The notes beneath the pieces were generated by a model, which made no database searches, had not been told where the DNA came from, and saw only the letters and a program-made list of their open reading frames with translations. A DNA stretch of 64,000 nt from Tachypleus tridentatus (taxonomy: Eukaryota; Arthropoda; Merostomata; Xiphosura; Limulidae), in contig NC_134830.1 in assembly GCF_004210375.1 (NCBI RefSeq), positions 2,914,001 to 2,978,000 of the forward strand, read 5' to 3'. Both the position numbers and the translations under genes were made by a program. Numbering within the stretch: the first letter of the stretch is position 1; every line of letters begins with the position of its first letter. This document shows positions 1 to 15,000 of the stretch, one piece after another.

Positions 1-3000
1 TCAGGTACATCAGGTTCATAAACAAATGTTTTATAGCAGACTGAAAGTCAGGTACATCAGGTCCATAAACAACATCTTATAGCAGACTGAAAGTCAGGTA
101 CATCAGGTTCATAAACAACAGGTCTTAAAGAAGACTGAAAATCAGGTACATCAGGTCCATAAAGAACAGATCTTATAGGAGACTGAAAGTCATATACTTC
201 AGGTCCATAAACAACAGTTCTTATAGCAGACTGAAAGTCAGGTACAACAGGTCCATAAGCAGTAGGTCTTATAGCAGACTGAAAGTCAGGTACAACAGGT
301 CCATAAACAACAGATCTTATAGCAGACTGAAAGTCAGGTACAACAGGTCCATAAACAACAGTTTTTATAGCAGACTGAAAGTCAGGTACATCAGGTCCAT
401 AAACAACAGATCTTATAGCAGACTGAAAGTCAGGTACATCAGGTTCATAAACAACAGTTTTTATAGCAGACTGAAAGTCAGGTACATCAGGTCCATAAAC
501 AACAGGTCTTATAGCAGACTGAAAGTCAGGTACATCAGGTCCATAAACAACAGGTCTTATAGCAGACTGAAAGTCAGGTACATCAGGTCCATAAACAACA
601 GATCTTATAGCAGACTGAAAGTCAGGTACATCAGGTCCATAAACAACAGATCTTATAGCAGACTGAAAGTCAGGTACATCATGTCCATAAACAACAGCAG
701 ACTCTTATAGCAGACTGAAAGTCAGGTACATCAGGTCCATAAACAACAGGTCTTATAGCAGACTGAAAGTCAGGTACATCAGGTCCATAAACAACAGGTC
801 TTATAGCAGACTGAAAGTCAGGTACATCAGGTCCATAAACAACAGATCTTATAGCAGACTGAAAGTCAGGTACATCAGGTCCATAAAACACATCTTATAG
901 CAGACTGAAAGTCAAGTACATCAGGTCCATTAACAATAGGTCTTATAGCAGACTGAAAGTCAGGTACATCAGGTCCATAACAACAGGTCTTATAGCAGAC
1001 TGAAAGTCAGGTACATCAGGTCCATAAACAACAGGTCTTATAGCAGACTGAAAGTCAGGTACATCAGGTCCATAAACAACAGTTCTTATAGCAGACTGAA
1101 AGTCAGGTACATCAGGTCCATAAACAACAGTTCTTATAGCAGACTGAAAGTCAGGTACATCAGGTCCATAAACAACAGGTCTTATAGCAGACTGAAAGTC
1201 AGGTACATCAGGTCCATAAACAACAGATCTTATAGCAGACTGAAAGTCAGGTACATCAGGTCCATAAACAACAGATCTTATAGCAGACTGAAAGTCAGGT
1301 ACATCAGGTCCATAAACAACAGGTCTTATAGCAGACTGAAAGTCAGGTACATCAGGTCCATAAACAACAGATCTTATAGCAGACTGAAAGTCAGGTACAT
1401 CAGGTCCATAAACAACAGATTTTATAGCAGACTGAAAGTCAGGTACATCAGGTCCATAAACAACAGATCTTATAGCAGACTGAAAGTCAGGTACATCAGG
1501 TCCATAAACAACAGTTTTATAGCAGACTGAAAGTCAGGTACATCAGGTCCATAAACAACAGATCTTATAGCAGACTGAAAGTCAGGTACATCAGGTCCAT
1601 AAACAACATCTTATAGCAGACTGAAAGTCAGGTACATCAGGTCCATAAACAACAGTTCTTATAGCAGACTGAAAGTCAGGTACATCAGGTCCATAAACAA
1701 CAGATCTTATAGCAGACTGAAAGTCAGGTACATCAGGTCCATAAACAACAGTCTTATAGCAGACTGAAAGTCAGGTACATCAGGTCCATAAACAACAGAC
1801 TTATAGCAGACTGAAAGTCAGGTACATCAGGTCCATAAACAACAGGTCTTATAGCAGACTGAAAGTCAGGTACATCAGGTCCATAAACAACAGATCTTAT
1901 AGCAGACTGAAAGTCAGGTACATCAGGTCCATAAACAACAGGTCTTATAGCAGACTGAAAGTCAGGTACATCAGGTCCATAAACAACAGTCTTATAGCAG
2001 ACTGAAAGTCAGGTACAACAGGTCCATAAACAACAGGTCTTATAGCAGACTGAAAGTCAGGTACATCAGGTCCATAAACAGCAGACTTATAGCAGAAATT
2101 CAAGTATATCAGATCTTATAGCAGGTACATAGGTCCATAACATCAGGTCTTATAGCAGACTGAAAGTCAGGTACATCAGGTCCATAAACAACAGTTCTTA
2201 TAGCAGACTGAAAGTCAGGTACATCAGGTCCATAAACAACAGGTCTTATAGCAGACTGAAAGTCAGGTACATCAGGTCCATAAACAACAGGTCTTATAGC
2301 AGACTGAAAGTCAGGTACATCAGGTCCATAAACAACAGATCTTATAGCAGACTGAAAGTCAGGTACATCAGGTCCATAAACAACAGGTCTTATAGCAGAC
2401 TGAAAGTCAGGTACATCAGGTCCATAAACAACAGATCTTATAGCAGACTGAAAGTCAGGTACATCAGGTCCATAAACAACAGATCTTATAGCAGACTGAA
2501 AGTCAGGTACATCAGGTCCATAAACAACAGTTTTTATAGTAGACAGAAAGTCAGGTACATCAGGTCCATAAACAACAGATCTTATAGCAGACTGAAAGTC
2601 AGGTACATCATGTCCATAAACAACATCTTATAGCAGACTGAAAGTCAGGTACATCAGGTCCATAAACAACAGGTCTTATAGCAGACTGAAAGTCAGGTAC
2701 AACAGGTCCATAAACAACAGGTCTTATAGCAGACTGAAAGTCAGGTACATCAGGTCCATAAACAACATCTTATAGCAGACTGAAAGTCAGGTACATCAGG
2801 TCCATAAACAACAGGTCTTATAGCAGACTGAAAGTCAGGTACATCAGGTCCATAAACAACAGGCAGACTCAGGTATCAGGTCCATAAACAACAGATCTTA
2901 TAGCAGACTGAAAGTCAGGTACATCAGGTCCATAAACAACAGATCTTATAGCAGACTGAAAGTCAGGTACATCAGGTCCATAAACAACAGTTTTTATAGC

Positions 3001-6000
3001 AGACTGAAAGTCAGGTACATCAGGTCCATAAACAACAGATCTTATAGCAGACTGAAAGTCAGGTACATCAGGTTCATAAACAACAGTTCTTATAGCAGAC
3101 TGAAAGTCAGGTACATCAGGTCCATAAACAACATCTTATAGCAGACTGAAAGTCAGGTACATCAGGTCCATAAACAACAGGTCTTATAGCAGACTGAAAG
3201 TCAGGTACTTCAGGTCCATAAACAACAGATCTTATAGCAGACTGAAAGTCAGGTACAGACTGAGGTCCATAAACAACAGGTCTTATAGCAGACTGAAAGT
3301 CAGGTACATCAGGTCCATAAACAACAGATCTTATAGCAGACTGAAAGTCAGGTACATCAGGTCCATAAACAACAGATCTTATAGCAGACTGAAAGTCAGG
3401 TACATCAGGTCCATAAACAACAGGTCTTATAGCAGACTGAAAGTCAGGTACATCAGGTCCATCTTATAGCAGACTGAAAGTCAGGTACATCAGGTCCATA
3501 AACAACAGGTCTTATAGCAGACTGAAAGTCAGGTACATCAGGTCCATAAACAACAGTTCTTATAGCAGACTGAAAGTCAGGTACATCAGGTCCATAAACA
3601 ACAGGTCTTATAGCAGACTGAAAGTCAGGTACATCAGGTTCATAAACAACAGTTTTTATAGCAGACTGAAAGTCAGGTACATCAGGTCCATAAACAACAG
3701 ATCTTATAGCAGACTGAAAGTCAGGTACATCACGTCCATAAACAACAGATCTTATAGCAGACTCAAAGTCAGGTACATCAGGTCCATAAACAACAGATCT
3801 TATAGCAGACTGAAAGTCAGGTACATCAGGTCCATAAACAACAGATCTTATAGCAGACTGAAAGTCAGGTACATCAGGTCCATAAACAACAGGTCTTATA
3901 GCAGACTGAAAGTCAGGTACATCAGGTCCATAAACAACAGGTCTTATAGCAGACTGAAAGTCAGGTACATCAGGTCCATAAACAACAGATCTTATAGCAG
4001 ACTGAAAGTCAGGTACATCAGGTCCATAAACAACAGGTCTTATAGCAGACTGAAAGTCAGGTACATCAGGTCCATAAACAACAGATCTTATAGCAGACTG
4101 AAAGTCAGGTACATCAGGTCCATAAACAACATCTTATAGCAGACTGAAAGTCAGGTACATCAGGTCCATAAACAACAGGTCTTATAGCAGACTGAAAGTC
4201 AGGTACATCAGGTCCATAAACAACAGATCTTATAGCAGACTGAGCAGACTGAAAGTCAGGTACATCAGGTACATAAACAACAGTTCTTATAGCAGACTGA
4301 AAGTCAGGTACATCAGGTCCATAAACAACAGGTCTTATAGCAGACTGAAAGTCAGGTACATCAGGTCCATAAACAACAGGTCTTATAGCAGACTGAAAGT
4401 CAGGTACATCAGGTCCATAAACAACAGATCTTATAGCAGACTGAAAGTCAGGTACATCAGGTCCATAAACAACAGGTCTTATAGCAGACTGAAAGTCAGG
4501 TACATCAGGTCCATAAACAACAGGTCTTATAGCAGACTGAAAGTCAGGTACAACAGGTCCATAAACAGTAAGGTCTTATAGCAGACTGAAAGTCAGGTAC
4601 ATCAGGTCTTATAGCAGACTGAAATTCAGGTATAGGTCCATAGATCTTATAGCAGACTGAAAGTCAGGTACAGGTACATAAACAACAGGTCTTATAGCAG
4701 ACTGAAAGTCAGGTACATCAGGTCCATAAACAACAGTTCTTATAGCAGACTGAAAGTCAGGTACATCAGGTTCATAAACAACAGGTCTTATAGCAGACTG
4801 AAAGTCAGGTACATCAGGTCCATAAACAACAGATCTTATAGCAGACTGAAAGTCAGGTACATCAGGTCCATAAACAACAGATCTTATAGCAGACTGAAAG
4901 TCAGGTACATCAGGTCCATAAACAACAGGTCTTATAGCAGACTGAAAGTCAGGTACATCAGGTCCATAAAACAACAGATCTTATAGCAGACTGAAAGTCA
5001 GGTACATCAGGTCCATAAACAACAGATCTTATAGCAGACTGAAAGTCAGGTACATCAGGTCCATAAACAACATCTTATAGCAGACTGAAAGTCAGGTACA
5101 TCAGGTCCATAAACAACAGGTCTTATAGCAGACTGAAAGTCAGGTACATCAGGTCCATAAACAACAGGTCTTATAGCAGACTGAAAGTCAGGTACATCAG
5201 GTCCATAAACAACAGGTCTTATAGCAGACTGAAAGTCAGGTACATCAGGTCCATAAACAACAGATCTTATAGCAGACTGAAAGTCAGGTACATCAGGTCC
5301 ATAAACAACAGATCTTATAGCAGACTGAAAGTCAGGTACATCAGGTCCATAAACAACAGATCTTATAGCAGACTGAAAGTCAGGTACATCAGGTCCATAA
5401 ACAACAGATCTTATAGCAGACTGAAAGTCAGGTACATCAGGTCCATAAACAACAGTTCTTATAGCAGACTGAAAGTCAGGTACATCAGGTCCATTAACAA
5501 CAGGTCTTATAGCAGACTGAAAGTCAGGTACATCAGGTCCATAAACAACAGGTCTTAAAGCAGACTGAAAGTCAGGTACATCAGGTCCATAAACAACAGG
5601 TCTTATAGCAGACTGAAAGTCAGGTACATCAGGTCCATAAACAACATCTTATAGCAGACTGAAAGTCAGGTACATCAGGTCCATAAACAACAGTTCCATT
5701 ATAGCAGACTGAAAGTCAGGTACATCAGGTCCATAAACAACAGGTCTTATAGCAGACTGAAAGTCAGGTACATCAGGTCCATAAACAACAGATCTTATAG
5801 CAGACTGAAAGTCATGTACATCAGGTCCATAAACAACAGTTCTTACAGCAGACTGAAAGTCAGGTACAACAGGTCCATAAGCAATAGGTCTTATAGCAGA
5901 CTGAGAGTCAGGTACATCAGGTCTTATAGCAGACTAAAAGTCAGGTACATCAGGTTCATAAACAACAGGTCTCATAGCAGACTGAAAAACAGGTACATCA

Positions 6001-9000
6001 GGTTCATAAACAACAATTCTTATAGCAGACTGAAAATCAGGTACAACAGGTCCATAAACAACAGATCTTATAGCAGACTGAAAGTCAGGTACATCAGGTC
6101 CATAAACAACATCTTATAGCAGACTGAAAGTCAGGTACATCAGGTCCATAAACAACATCTTATAGCAGACTGAAAGTCAGGTACATCAGGTCCATTAACA
6201 ACAGGTCTTAAAGAAGACTGAAAACCAGGTACATCAGGTCCATAAACAACAGATCTTATAGCAGACTGAAAGTCATGTACTTCAGGTCCATAAACAACAG
6301 TTCTTATAGCAGACTGAAAGTCAGGTACAACAGGTCCATAAGCAATAGGTCTTATAGCAGACTGAAAGTCAGGTACATCAGGTCTTATAGCAGACTGAAA
6401 TTCAGTATATCAGATCTTATAGCAGATTCATATTCAGGTACATCAGTTCTTATAGCAGACTAAAAGTCAGGTACATCAGGTTCATAAACAACAGGTCTCA
6501 TAGCAGACTGAAAAACAGGTACATCAGATTCATAAACAACAAGTCTTATAGCAGACTGAAAGTCAGGTACAACAGGTCCATAAACAACAGGTCTTATAGC
6601 AGACTGAAAGTCAGGTACATCAGGTCCATAAACAACAGATCTTATAGCAGACTGAAAGTCAGGTACATCAGGTTCATAAACAAATGTTTTTATAGCAGAC
6701 TGAAAGTCAGGTACATCATGTCCATAAACAACATCTTATAGCAGACTGAAAGTCAGGTACATCAGGTCCATAAACAACAGGTCTTAAAGAAGACTGAAAA
6801 TCAGGTACATCAGGTCCATAAACAACAGATCTTATAGCAGACTGAAAGTCATATACTTCAGGTCCATAAACAACAGTTCTTATAGCAGACTGAAAGTCAG
6901 GTACAACAGGTCCATAAGCAGTAGGTCTTACAGCAGACTGAAAGTCAGGTACAACAGGTCCATAAGCAGTAGGTCTTATAGCAGACTGAAAGTCAGGTAC
7001 AACAGGTCCATAAACAACAGTTTTATAGCAGACTGAAAGTCAGGTACATCAGGTCCATAAACAACAGATCTTATAGCAGACTGAAAGTCAGGTACATCAG
7101 GTTCATAAACAACAGTTTTTATAGCAGACTGAAAGTCAGGTACATCAGGTCCATAAACAACAGGTCTTATAGCAGACTGAAAGTCAGGTACATCATGTAC
7201 ATAAACAACATCTTATAGCAGACTGAAAGTCAGGTACATCAGGTCCATAAACAACAGATCTTATAGCAGACTGAAAGTCAGGTACATCAGGTCCATAAAC
7301 AACAGATCTTATAGCAGACTGAAAGTCAGGTACATCAGGTCCATAAACAACAGTTCTTATAGCAGACTGAAAGTCAGGTACATCAGGTCCATAAACAACA
7401 GGTCTTATAGCAGACTGAAAAAGTCAGGTACATCAGGTCCATAAACAACAGATCTTATAGCAGACTGAAAGTCAGGTACATCAGGTCCATAAACAACAGT
7501 CTTATAGCAGACTGAAAGTCAGGTACATCAGGTCCATAAACAACAGATCTTATAGCAGACTGAAAGTCAGGTACATCAGGTCCATAAACAACATCTTATA
7601 GCAGACTGAAAGTCAGGTACATCAGGTCCATAAACAACAGGTCTTATAGCAGACTGAAAGTCAGGTACATCAGGTCCATAAACAACAGGTCTTATAGCAG
7701 ACTGAAAGTCAGGTACATCAGGTCCATAAACAACAGGTCTTATAGCAGACTGAAAGTCAGGTACATCAGGTCCATAAACAACAGGTCTTATAGCAGACTG
7801 AAAGTCAGGTACATCAGGTCCATAAACAACAGGTCTTATAGCAGACTGAAAGTCAGGTACATCAGGTCATAAACAACAGATCTTATAGCAGACTGAAAGT
7901 CAGGTACATCAGGTCCATAAACAACAGATCTTATAGCAGACTGAAAGTCAGGTACATCAGGTCCATAAACAACAGATCTTATAGCAGACTGAAAGTCAGG
8001 TACATCAGGTCCATAAACAACAGGTCTTATAGCAGACTGAAAGTCAGGTACATCAGGTCCATAAACAACAGATCTTATAGCAGACTGAAAGTCAGGTACA
8101 TCAGGTCCATAAACAACAGATCTTATAGCAGACTGAAAGTCAGGTACATCAGGTCCATAAACAACAGATCTTATAGCAGACTGAAAGTCAGGTACATCAG
8201 GTCCATAAACAACAGTTTTTATAGCAGACTGAAAGTCAGGTACATCAGGTCCATAAACAACAGATCTTATAGCAGACTGAAAGTCAGGTACATCAGGTCC
8301 ATAAACAACAGATCTTATAGCAGACTGAAAGTCAGGTACATCAGGTCCATAAACAACAGTTTTATAGCAGACTGAAAGTCAGGTACATCAGGTCCATAAA
8401 CAACAGATCTTATAGCAGACTGAAAGTCAGGTACATCAGGTCCATAAACAACAGTCTTATAGCAGACTGAAAGTCAGGTACATCATGTCCATAAACAACA
8501 TCTTATAGCAGACTGAAAGTCAGGTACATCAGGTCCATAAACAACAGGTCTTAAAGAAGACTGAAAGTCAGGTACATCAGGTCCATAAACAACAGATCTT
8601 ATAGCAGACTGAAAGTCAGGTACTTCAGGTCCATAAACAACAGGTCTTATAGCAGACTGAAAGTCAGGTACATCAGGTCCATAAACAACAGTTCTTATAG
8701 CAGACTGAAAGTCAGGTACAACAGGTCCATAAACAGTAGGTCTTATAGCAGACTGAAAGTCAGGTACATCAGGTCTTATAGCAGACTGAAATTCAGTATA
8801 TCAGATCTTATAGCAGACTGAAAGTCAGGTACAGCAGACTGTACATCAGGTCCATAAACAACAGTTTTTATAGCAGACTGAAAGTCAGGTACATCAGGTC
8901 CATAAACAACAGGTCTTATAGCAGACTGAAAGTCAGGTACATCAGGTCCATAAACAACATCTTATAGCAGACTGAAAGTCAGGTACATCAGGTCCATAAA

Positions 9001-12000
9001 CAACAGATCTTATAGCAGACTGAAAGTCAGGTACATCAGGTCCATAAACAACAGGTCTTATAGCAGACTGAAAGTCAGGTACATCAGGTCCATAAACAAC
9101 AGATCTTATAGCAGACTGAAAGTCAGGTACATCAGGTCCATAAACAACAGATTTTATAGCAGACTGAAAGTCAGGTACATCAGGTCCATAAACAACAGAT
9201 CTTATAGCAGACTGAAAGTCAGGTACATCAGGTCCATAAACAACAGTTCTTATAGCAGACTGAAAGTCAGGTACATCAGGTCCATAAACAACAGATCTTA
9301 TAGCAGACTGAAAGTCAGGTACATCAGGTCCATAAACAACATCTTATAGCAGACTGAAAGTCAGGTACATCATAGTCCATAAACAACAGGTCTTATAGCA
9401 GACTGAAAGTCAGGTACAACAGGTCCATAAACAACAGGTCTTATAGCAGACTGAAAGTCAGGTACATCAGGTCCATAAACAACATCTTATAGCAGACTGA
9501 AAGTCAGGTACATCAGGTCCATAAACAACAGGTCTTATAGCAGACTGAAAGTCAGGTACAACAGGTCCATAAACAACAGGTCTTATAGCAGACTGAAAGT
9601 CAGGTACATCAGGTCCATAAACAACATCTTATAGCAGACTGAAAGTCAGGTACATCAGGTCCATAAACAACAGTTTTATAGCAGACTGAAAGTCAGGTAC
9701 ATCAGGTCCATAAACAACAGATCTTATAGCAGACTGAAAGTCAGGTACATCAGGTCCATAAACAACAGTTTTATAGCAGACTGAAAGTCAGGTACATCAG
9801 GTCCATAAACAACATCTTATAGCAGACTGAAAGTCAGGTACATCAGGTCCATAAACAACAGGTCTTATAGCAGACTGAAAATCAGGTACATCAGGTCCAT
9901 AAACAACAGATCTTATAGCAGACTGAAAGTCAGGTACATCAGGTCCATAAAACAACAGGTCTTATAGCAGACTGAAAGTCAGGTACATCAGGTCCATAAA
10001 CAACAAATCTTATAGCAGACTGAAAGTCAGGTACAACAGGTCCATAAACAGTAGGTCTTATAGCAGACTGAAAGTCAGGTACATCAGGTCTTATAGCAGA
10101 CTGAAATTCAAGTATATTAGATCTTATAGCAGATTAATATTCAGGTACATAAGGTCTTATAGCAGACTGAAAGTCAGGTACATCAGGTCCATAAACAACA
10201 GTTTTATAGCAGACTGAAAGTCAGGTACATCAGGTCCATAAACAACAGGTCTTATAGCAGACTGAAAGTCAGGTACATCAGGTTCATAAACAACAAGTCT
10301 TATAGCAGACTGAAAGTCAGGTACAACAGGTCCATAAACAACAGATCTTATAGCAGACTGAAAGTCAGGTACATCAGGTCCATAAACAACATCTTATAGC
10401 AGACTGAAAGTCAGGTACATCAGGTCCATAAACAACAGATCTTATAGCAGACTGAAAGTCAGGTACATCAGGTCCATAAACAACAGATCTTATAGCAGAC
10501 TGAAAGTCAGGTACATCAGGTCCATAAACAACAGGTCTTATAGCAGACTGAAAGTCAGGTACATCAGGTCCATAAACAACAGGTCTTATAGCAGACTGAA
10601 AAAGTCAGGTACATCAGGTCCATAAACAACATCTTATAGCAGACTGAAAGTCAGGTACATCAGGTCCATAAACAACAGGTCTTATAGCAGACTGAAAGTC
10701 AGGTACATCAGGTCCATAAACAACAGATCTTATAGCAGACTGAAAGTCAGGTACATCAGGTCCATAAACAACAGACTTATAGCAGACTGAAAGTCAGGTA
10801 CATCAGGTCCATAAACAACAGTTCTTACAGCAGACTGAAAGTCAGGTACAACAGGTCCATAAACAACAGATCTTATAGCAGACTGAAAGTCAGGTACATC
10901 AGGTTCATAAACAACAGTTTTTATAGCAGACTGAAAGTCAGGTACATCAGGTCCATAAACAACAGTTCTTATAGCAGACTGAAAGTCAGGTACATCAGGT
11001 CCATAAACAACAGTTTTTATAGCAGACTGAAAGTCAGGTACATCAGGTCCATAAACAACAGATCTTATAGCAGACTGAAAGTCATATACATCAGGTCCAT
11101 AAACAACAGGTCTTATAGCAGACTGAAAGTCAGGTACATCAGGTCCATAAACAACAGTTCTTATAGCAGACTGAAAGTCAGGTACAACAGGTCCATAAGC
11201 AGTAGGTCTTATAGCAGACTGAAAGTCAGGTACATCAGGTCTTATAGCAGACTGAAATTCAAGTATATCAGGTCTTATAGCAGATTAATATTCAGGTACA
11301 TCAGGTCTTATAGCAGACTGAAAGTCAGGTACATCAGGTCCATAAACAACAGTTTTTATAGCAGACTGAAAGTCAGGTACATCAGGTCCATAAACAACAG
11401 GTCTTATAGCAGACTGAAAGTCAGGTACATCACGTCCATAAACAACAGATCTTATAGCAGACTGAAAGTCAGGTACAACAGGTCCATAAACAACAGATCT
11501 TATAGCAGACTGAAAGTCAGGTACATCATGTACATAAACAACATCTTATAGCAGACTGAAAGTCAGGTACATCAGGTCCATAAACAACAGATCTTATAGC
11601 AGACTGAAAGTCAGGTACATCAGGTCCATAAACAACAGATCTTATAGCAGACTGAAAGTCAGGTACATCATGTCCATAAACAACATCTTATAGCAGACTG
11701 AAAGTCAGGTACATCAGGTCCATTAACAACAGGTCTTAAAGAAGACTGAAAAGCAGGTACATCAGGTCCATAAACAACATCTTATAGCAGACTGAAAGTC
11801 AGGTACATCAGGTCCATAAACAACAGTTCTTAAGCAGACTGAAAGGTCTTAAAGATAGCAGACTGAAAGTCAGGTACATCAGGTCCATAAACAACAGATC
11901 TTATAGCAGACTGAAAGTCAGGTACATCAGGTCCATAAACAACAGGTCTTATAGCAGACTGAAAGTCAGGTACATCAGGTCCATAAACAACAGATCTTAT

Positions 12001-15000
12001 AGCAGACTGAAAGTCAGGTACATCAGGTCCATAAACAACAGATCTTATAGCAGACTGAAAGTCAGGTACATCAGGTCCATAAACAACAGATCTTATAGCA
12101 GACTGAAAGTCAGGTACATCAGGTCCATCCATAAACAACATCTTATAGCAGACTGAAAGTCAGGTACATCAGGTCCATAAACAACAGGTCTTATAGCAGA
12201 CTGAAAGTCAGGTACAACAGGTCCATAAACAACAGGTCTTATAGCAGACTGAAAGTCAGGTACATCAGGTCCATAAACAACAGATCTTATAGCAGACTGA
12301 AAGTCAGGTACATCAGGTCCATAAACAACAGTTTTATAGCAGACTGAAAGTCAGGTACATCAGGTCCATAAACAACAGATCTTATAGCAGACTGAAAGTC
12401 AGGTACATCAGGTTCATAAACAACAGTTTTTATAGCAGACTGAAAGTCAGGTACATCATGTCCATAAACAACATATCTATAGCAGACTGAAAGTCAGGTA
12501 CATCAGGTCCATAAACAACAGGTCTTAAAGAAGACTGAAAGTCAGGTACATCAGGTCCATAAACAACAGATCTTATAGCAGACTGAAAGTCAGGTACATC
12601 AGGTCCATAAACAACAGTTCTTATAGCAGACTGAAAGTCAGGTACAACAGGTCCATAAGCAGTAGGTCTTATAGCAGACTGAAAGTCAGGTACATCAGGT
12701 CCATAAACAACAGGTCTTATAGCAGACTGAAAGTCAGGTACAACAGGTCCATAAACAGGTACATAAACAACAGTCTTATAGCAGACTGAAAGTCAGGTAC
12801 ATCAGGTCTTATAGCAGACTGAAATTCAGGTCTTAGTATATCAGATCTTATAGCAGACTGAAAGTCAGGTACATCAGGTCCATAAAGCAACAACAGGTCC
12901 ATAAACAACAGTTATAGCAGACTGAAAGTCAGGTACATCAGGTTCATAAACAACAGGTCTTATAGCAGACTGAAAGTCAGGTACATCAGGTCCATAAACA
13001 ACAGATCTTATAGCAGACTGAAAGTCAGGTACATCAGGTCCATAAACAACAGATCTTATAGCAGACTGAAAGTCAGGTACAACAGGTCCATAAACAACAG
13101 GTCTTATAGCAGACTGAAAGTCAGGTACATCAGGTCCATAAACAACAGATCTTATAGCAGACTGAAAGTCAGGTACATCAGGTTCATAAACAACAGATTT
13201 TATAGCAGACTGAAAGTCAGGTACATCAGGTCCATAAACAACAGATCTTATAGCAGACTGAAAGTCAGGTACATCAGGTCCATAAACATCAGGTCATCAA
13301 CAGGTCTTATAGCAGACTGAAAGTCAGGTACATCAGGTCCATAAACAACAGGTCTTATAGCAGACTGAAAGTCAGGTACATCAGGTCCATAAACAACAGA
13401 TCTTATAGCAGACTGAAAGTCAGGTACATCAGGTCCATAAACAACAGGTCTTAAAGAAGACTGAAAGTCAGGTACATCAGGTCCATAAACAACAGTTTTT
13501 ATAGCAGACTGAAAGTCAGGTACAACAGGTCCATAAACAACAGTTTTTATAGCAGACTGAAAGTCAGGTACATCAGGTCCATAAACAACAGATCTTATAG
13601 CAGACTGAAAGTCAGGTACATCATGTCCATAAACAACATCTTATAGCAGACTGAAAGTCAGGTACATCAGGTCCATAAACAACAGGTCTTATAGCAGACT
13701 GAAAGTCAGGTACAACAGGTCCATAAACAACAGGTCTTATAGCAGACTGAAAGTCAGGTACATCAGGTCCATAAACAACATCTTATAGCAGACTGAAAGT
13801 CAGGTACATCAGGTCCATAAACAACAGTTTTTATAGCAGACTGAAAGTCAGGTACAACAGGTCCATAAACAACAGATCTTATAGCAGACTGAAAGTCAGG
13901 TACATCAGGTTCATAAACAACAGTTTTTATAGCAGACTGAAAGTCAGGTACATCATGTCCATAAACAACATCTTATAGCAGACTGAAAGTCAGGTACATC
14001 AGGTCCATAAACAACAGGTCTTAAAGAAGACTGAAAATCAGGTACATCAGGTCCATAAACAACAGATCTTATAGCAGACTGAAAGTCAGGTACTTCAGGT
14101 CCATAAGCAGTAGGTCCATAGCAGACTGAAAGTCATGTACTTCATAAACAACAAATCGTATAGCAGACTGAAAGTCAGGTACAACAGGTCCATAAGCAAT
14201 AGGTCTTATAGCAGACTGAAAGTCAGGTACATCAGGTCTTATAGCAGACTGAAATTCAAGTATATCAGATCTTATAGCAGATTGATATTCAGGTACATCA
14301 GGTCTTATAGCAGACTGAAAGTCAGGTACATCAGGTTCATAAACAACAGTTCTTATAGCAGACTGAAAGTCAGGTACAACAGGTCCATAAACAACAGATC
14401 TTATAGCAGCAGACTGGTCCATAAACAACATCTTATAGCAGACTGAAACTCATGTGCATCAGGTCCATAAAAAACAGATCTTATAGCAGACTGAATGTTA
14501 GGTACAACAGATCCATAAACAACAGGTCTTATAGCAGACTGAAAGTCAGGTATATCAGGTCCATAAACAACAGATCTTATAGCAGACTGAAAGTCAGGTA
14601 CATCAGGTTCATAAACAACAGTTTTTATAGCAGACTGAAAGTCAGGTACATCATGTCCATAAACAACATCTTATAGCAGACTGAAAGTCAGGTACATCAG
14701 GTCCATAAACAACAGGTCTTAAAGAAGACTGAAAATCAGGTACATCAGGTCCATAAACAACAGATCTTATAGAGACTGAAAGTCATATACTTCAGGTCCA
14801 TAAACAACAGTTCTTATAGCAGACTGAAAGTCAGGTACAACAGGTCCATAAGCAGTAGGTCTTACAGCAGACTGAAAGCCAGGTACAACAGGTCCATAAG
14901 CAGTAGGTCTTATAGCAGACTGAAAGTCAGGTACAACAGGTCCATAAACAACAGTTTTTATAGAAGACTGAAAGTCAGGTACAACAGGTCCATAAACAAC

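Noticed and set aside
4609-4974. 121-codon minus-strand frame of the YGPDVPDFQSAIR period
   Set aside because: Longest of many short frames in the 48-bp array; neighbouring units break the frame by indels, and there is no start context or flanking exon signal.
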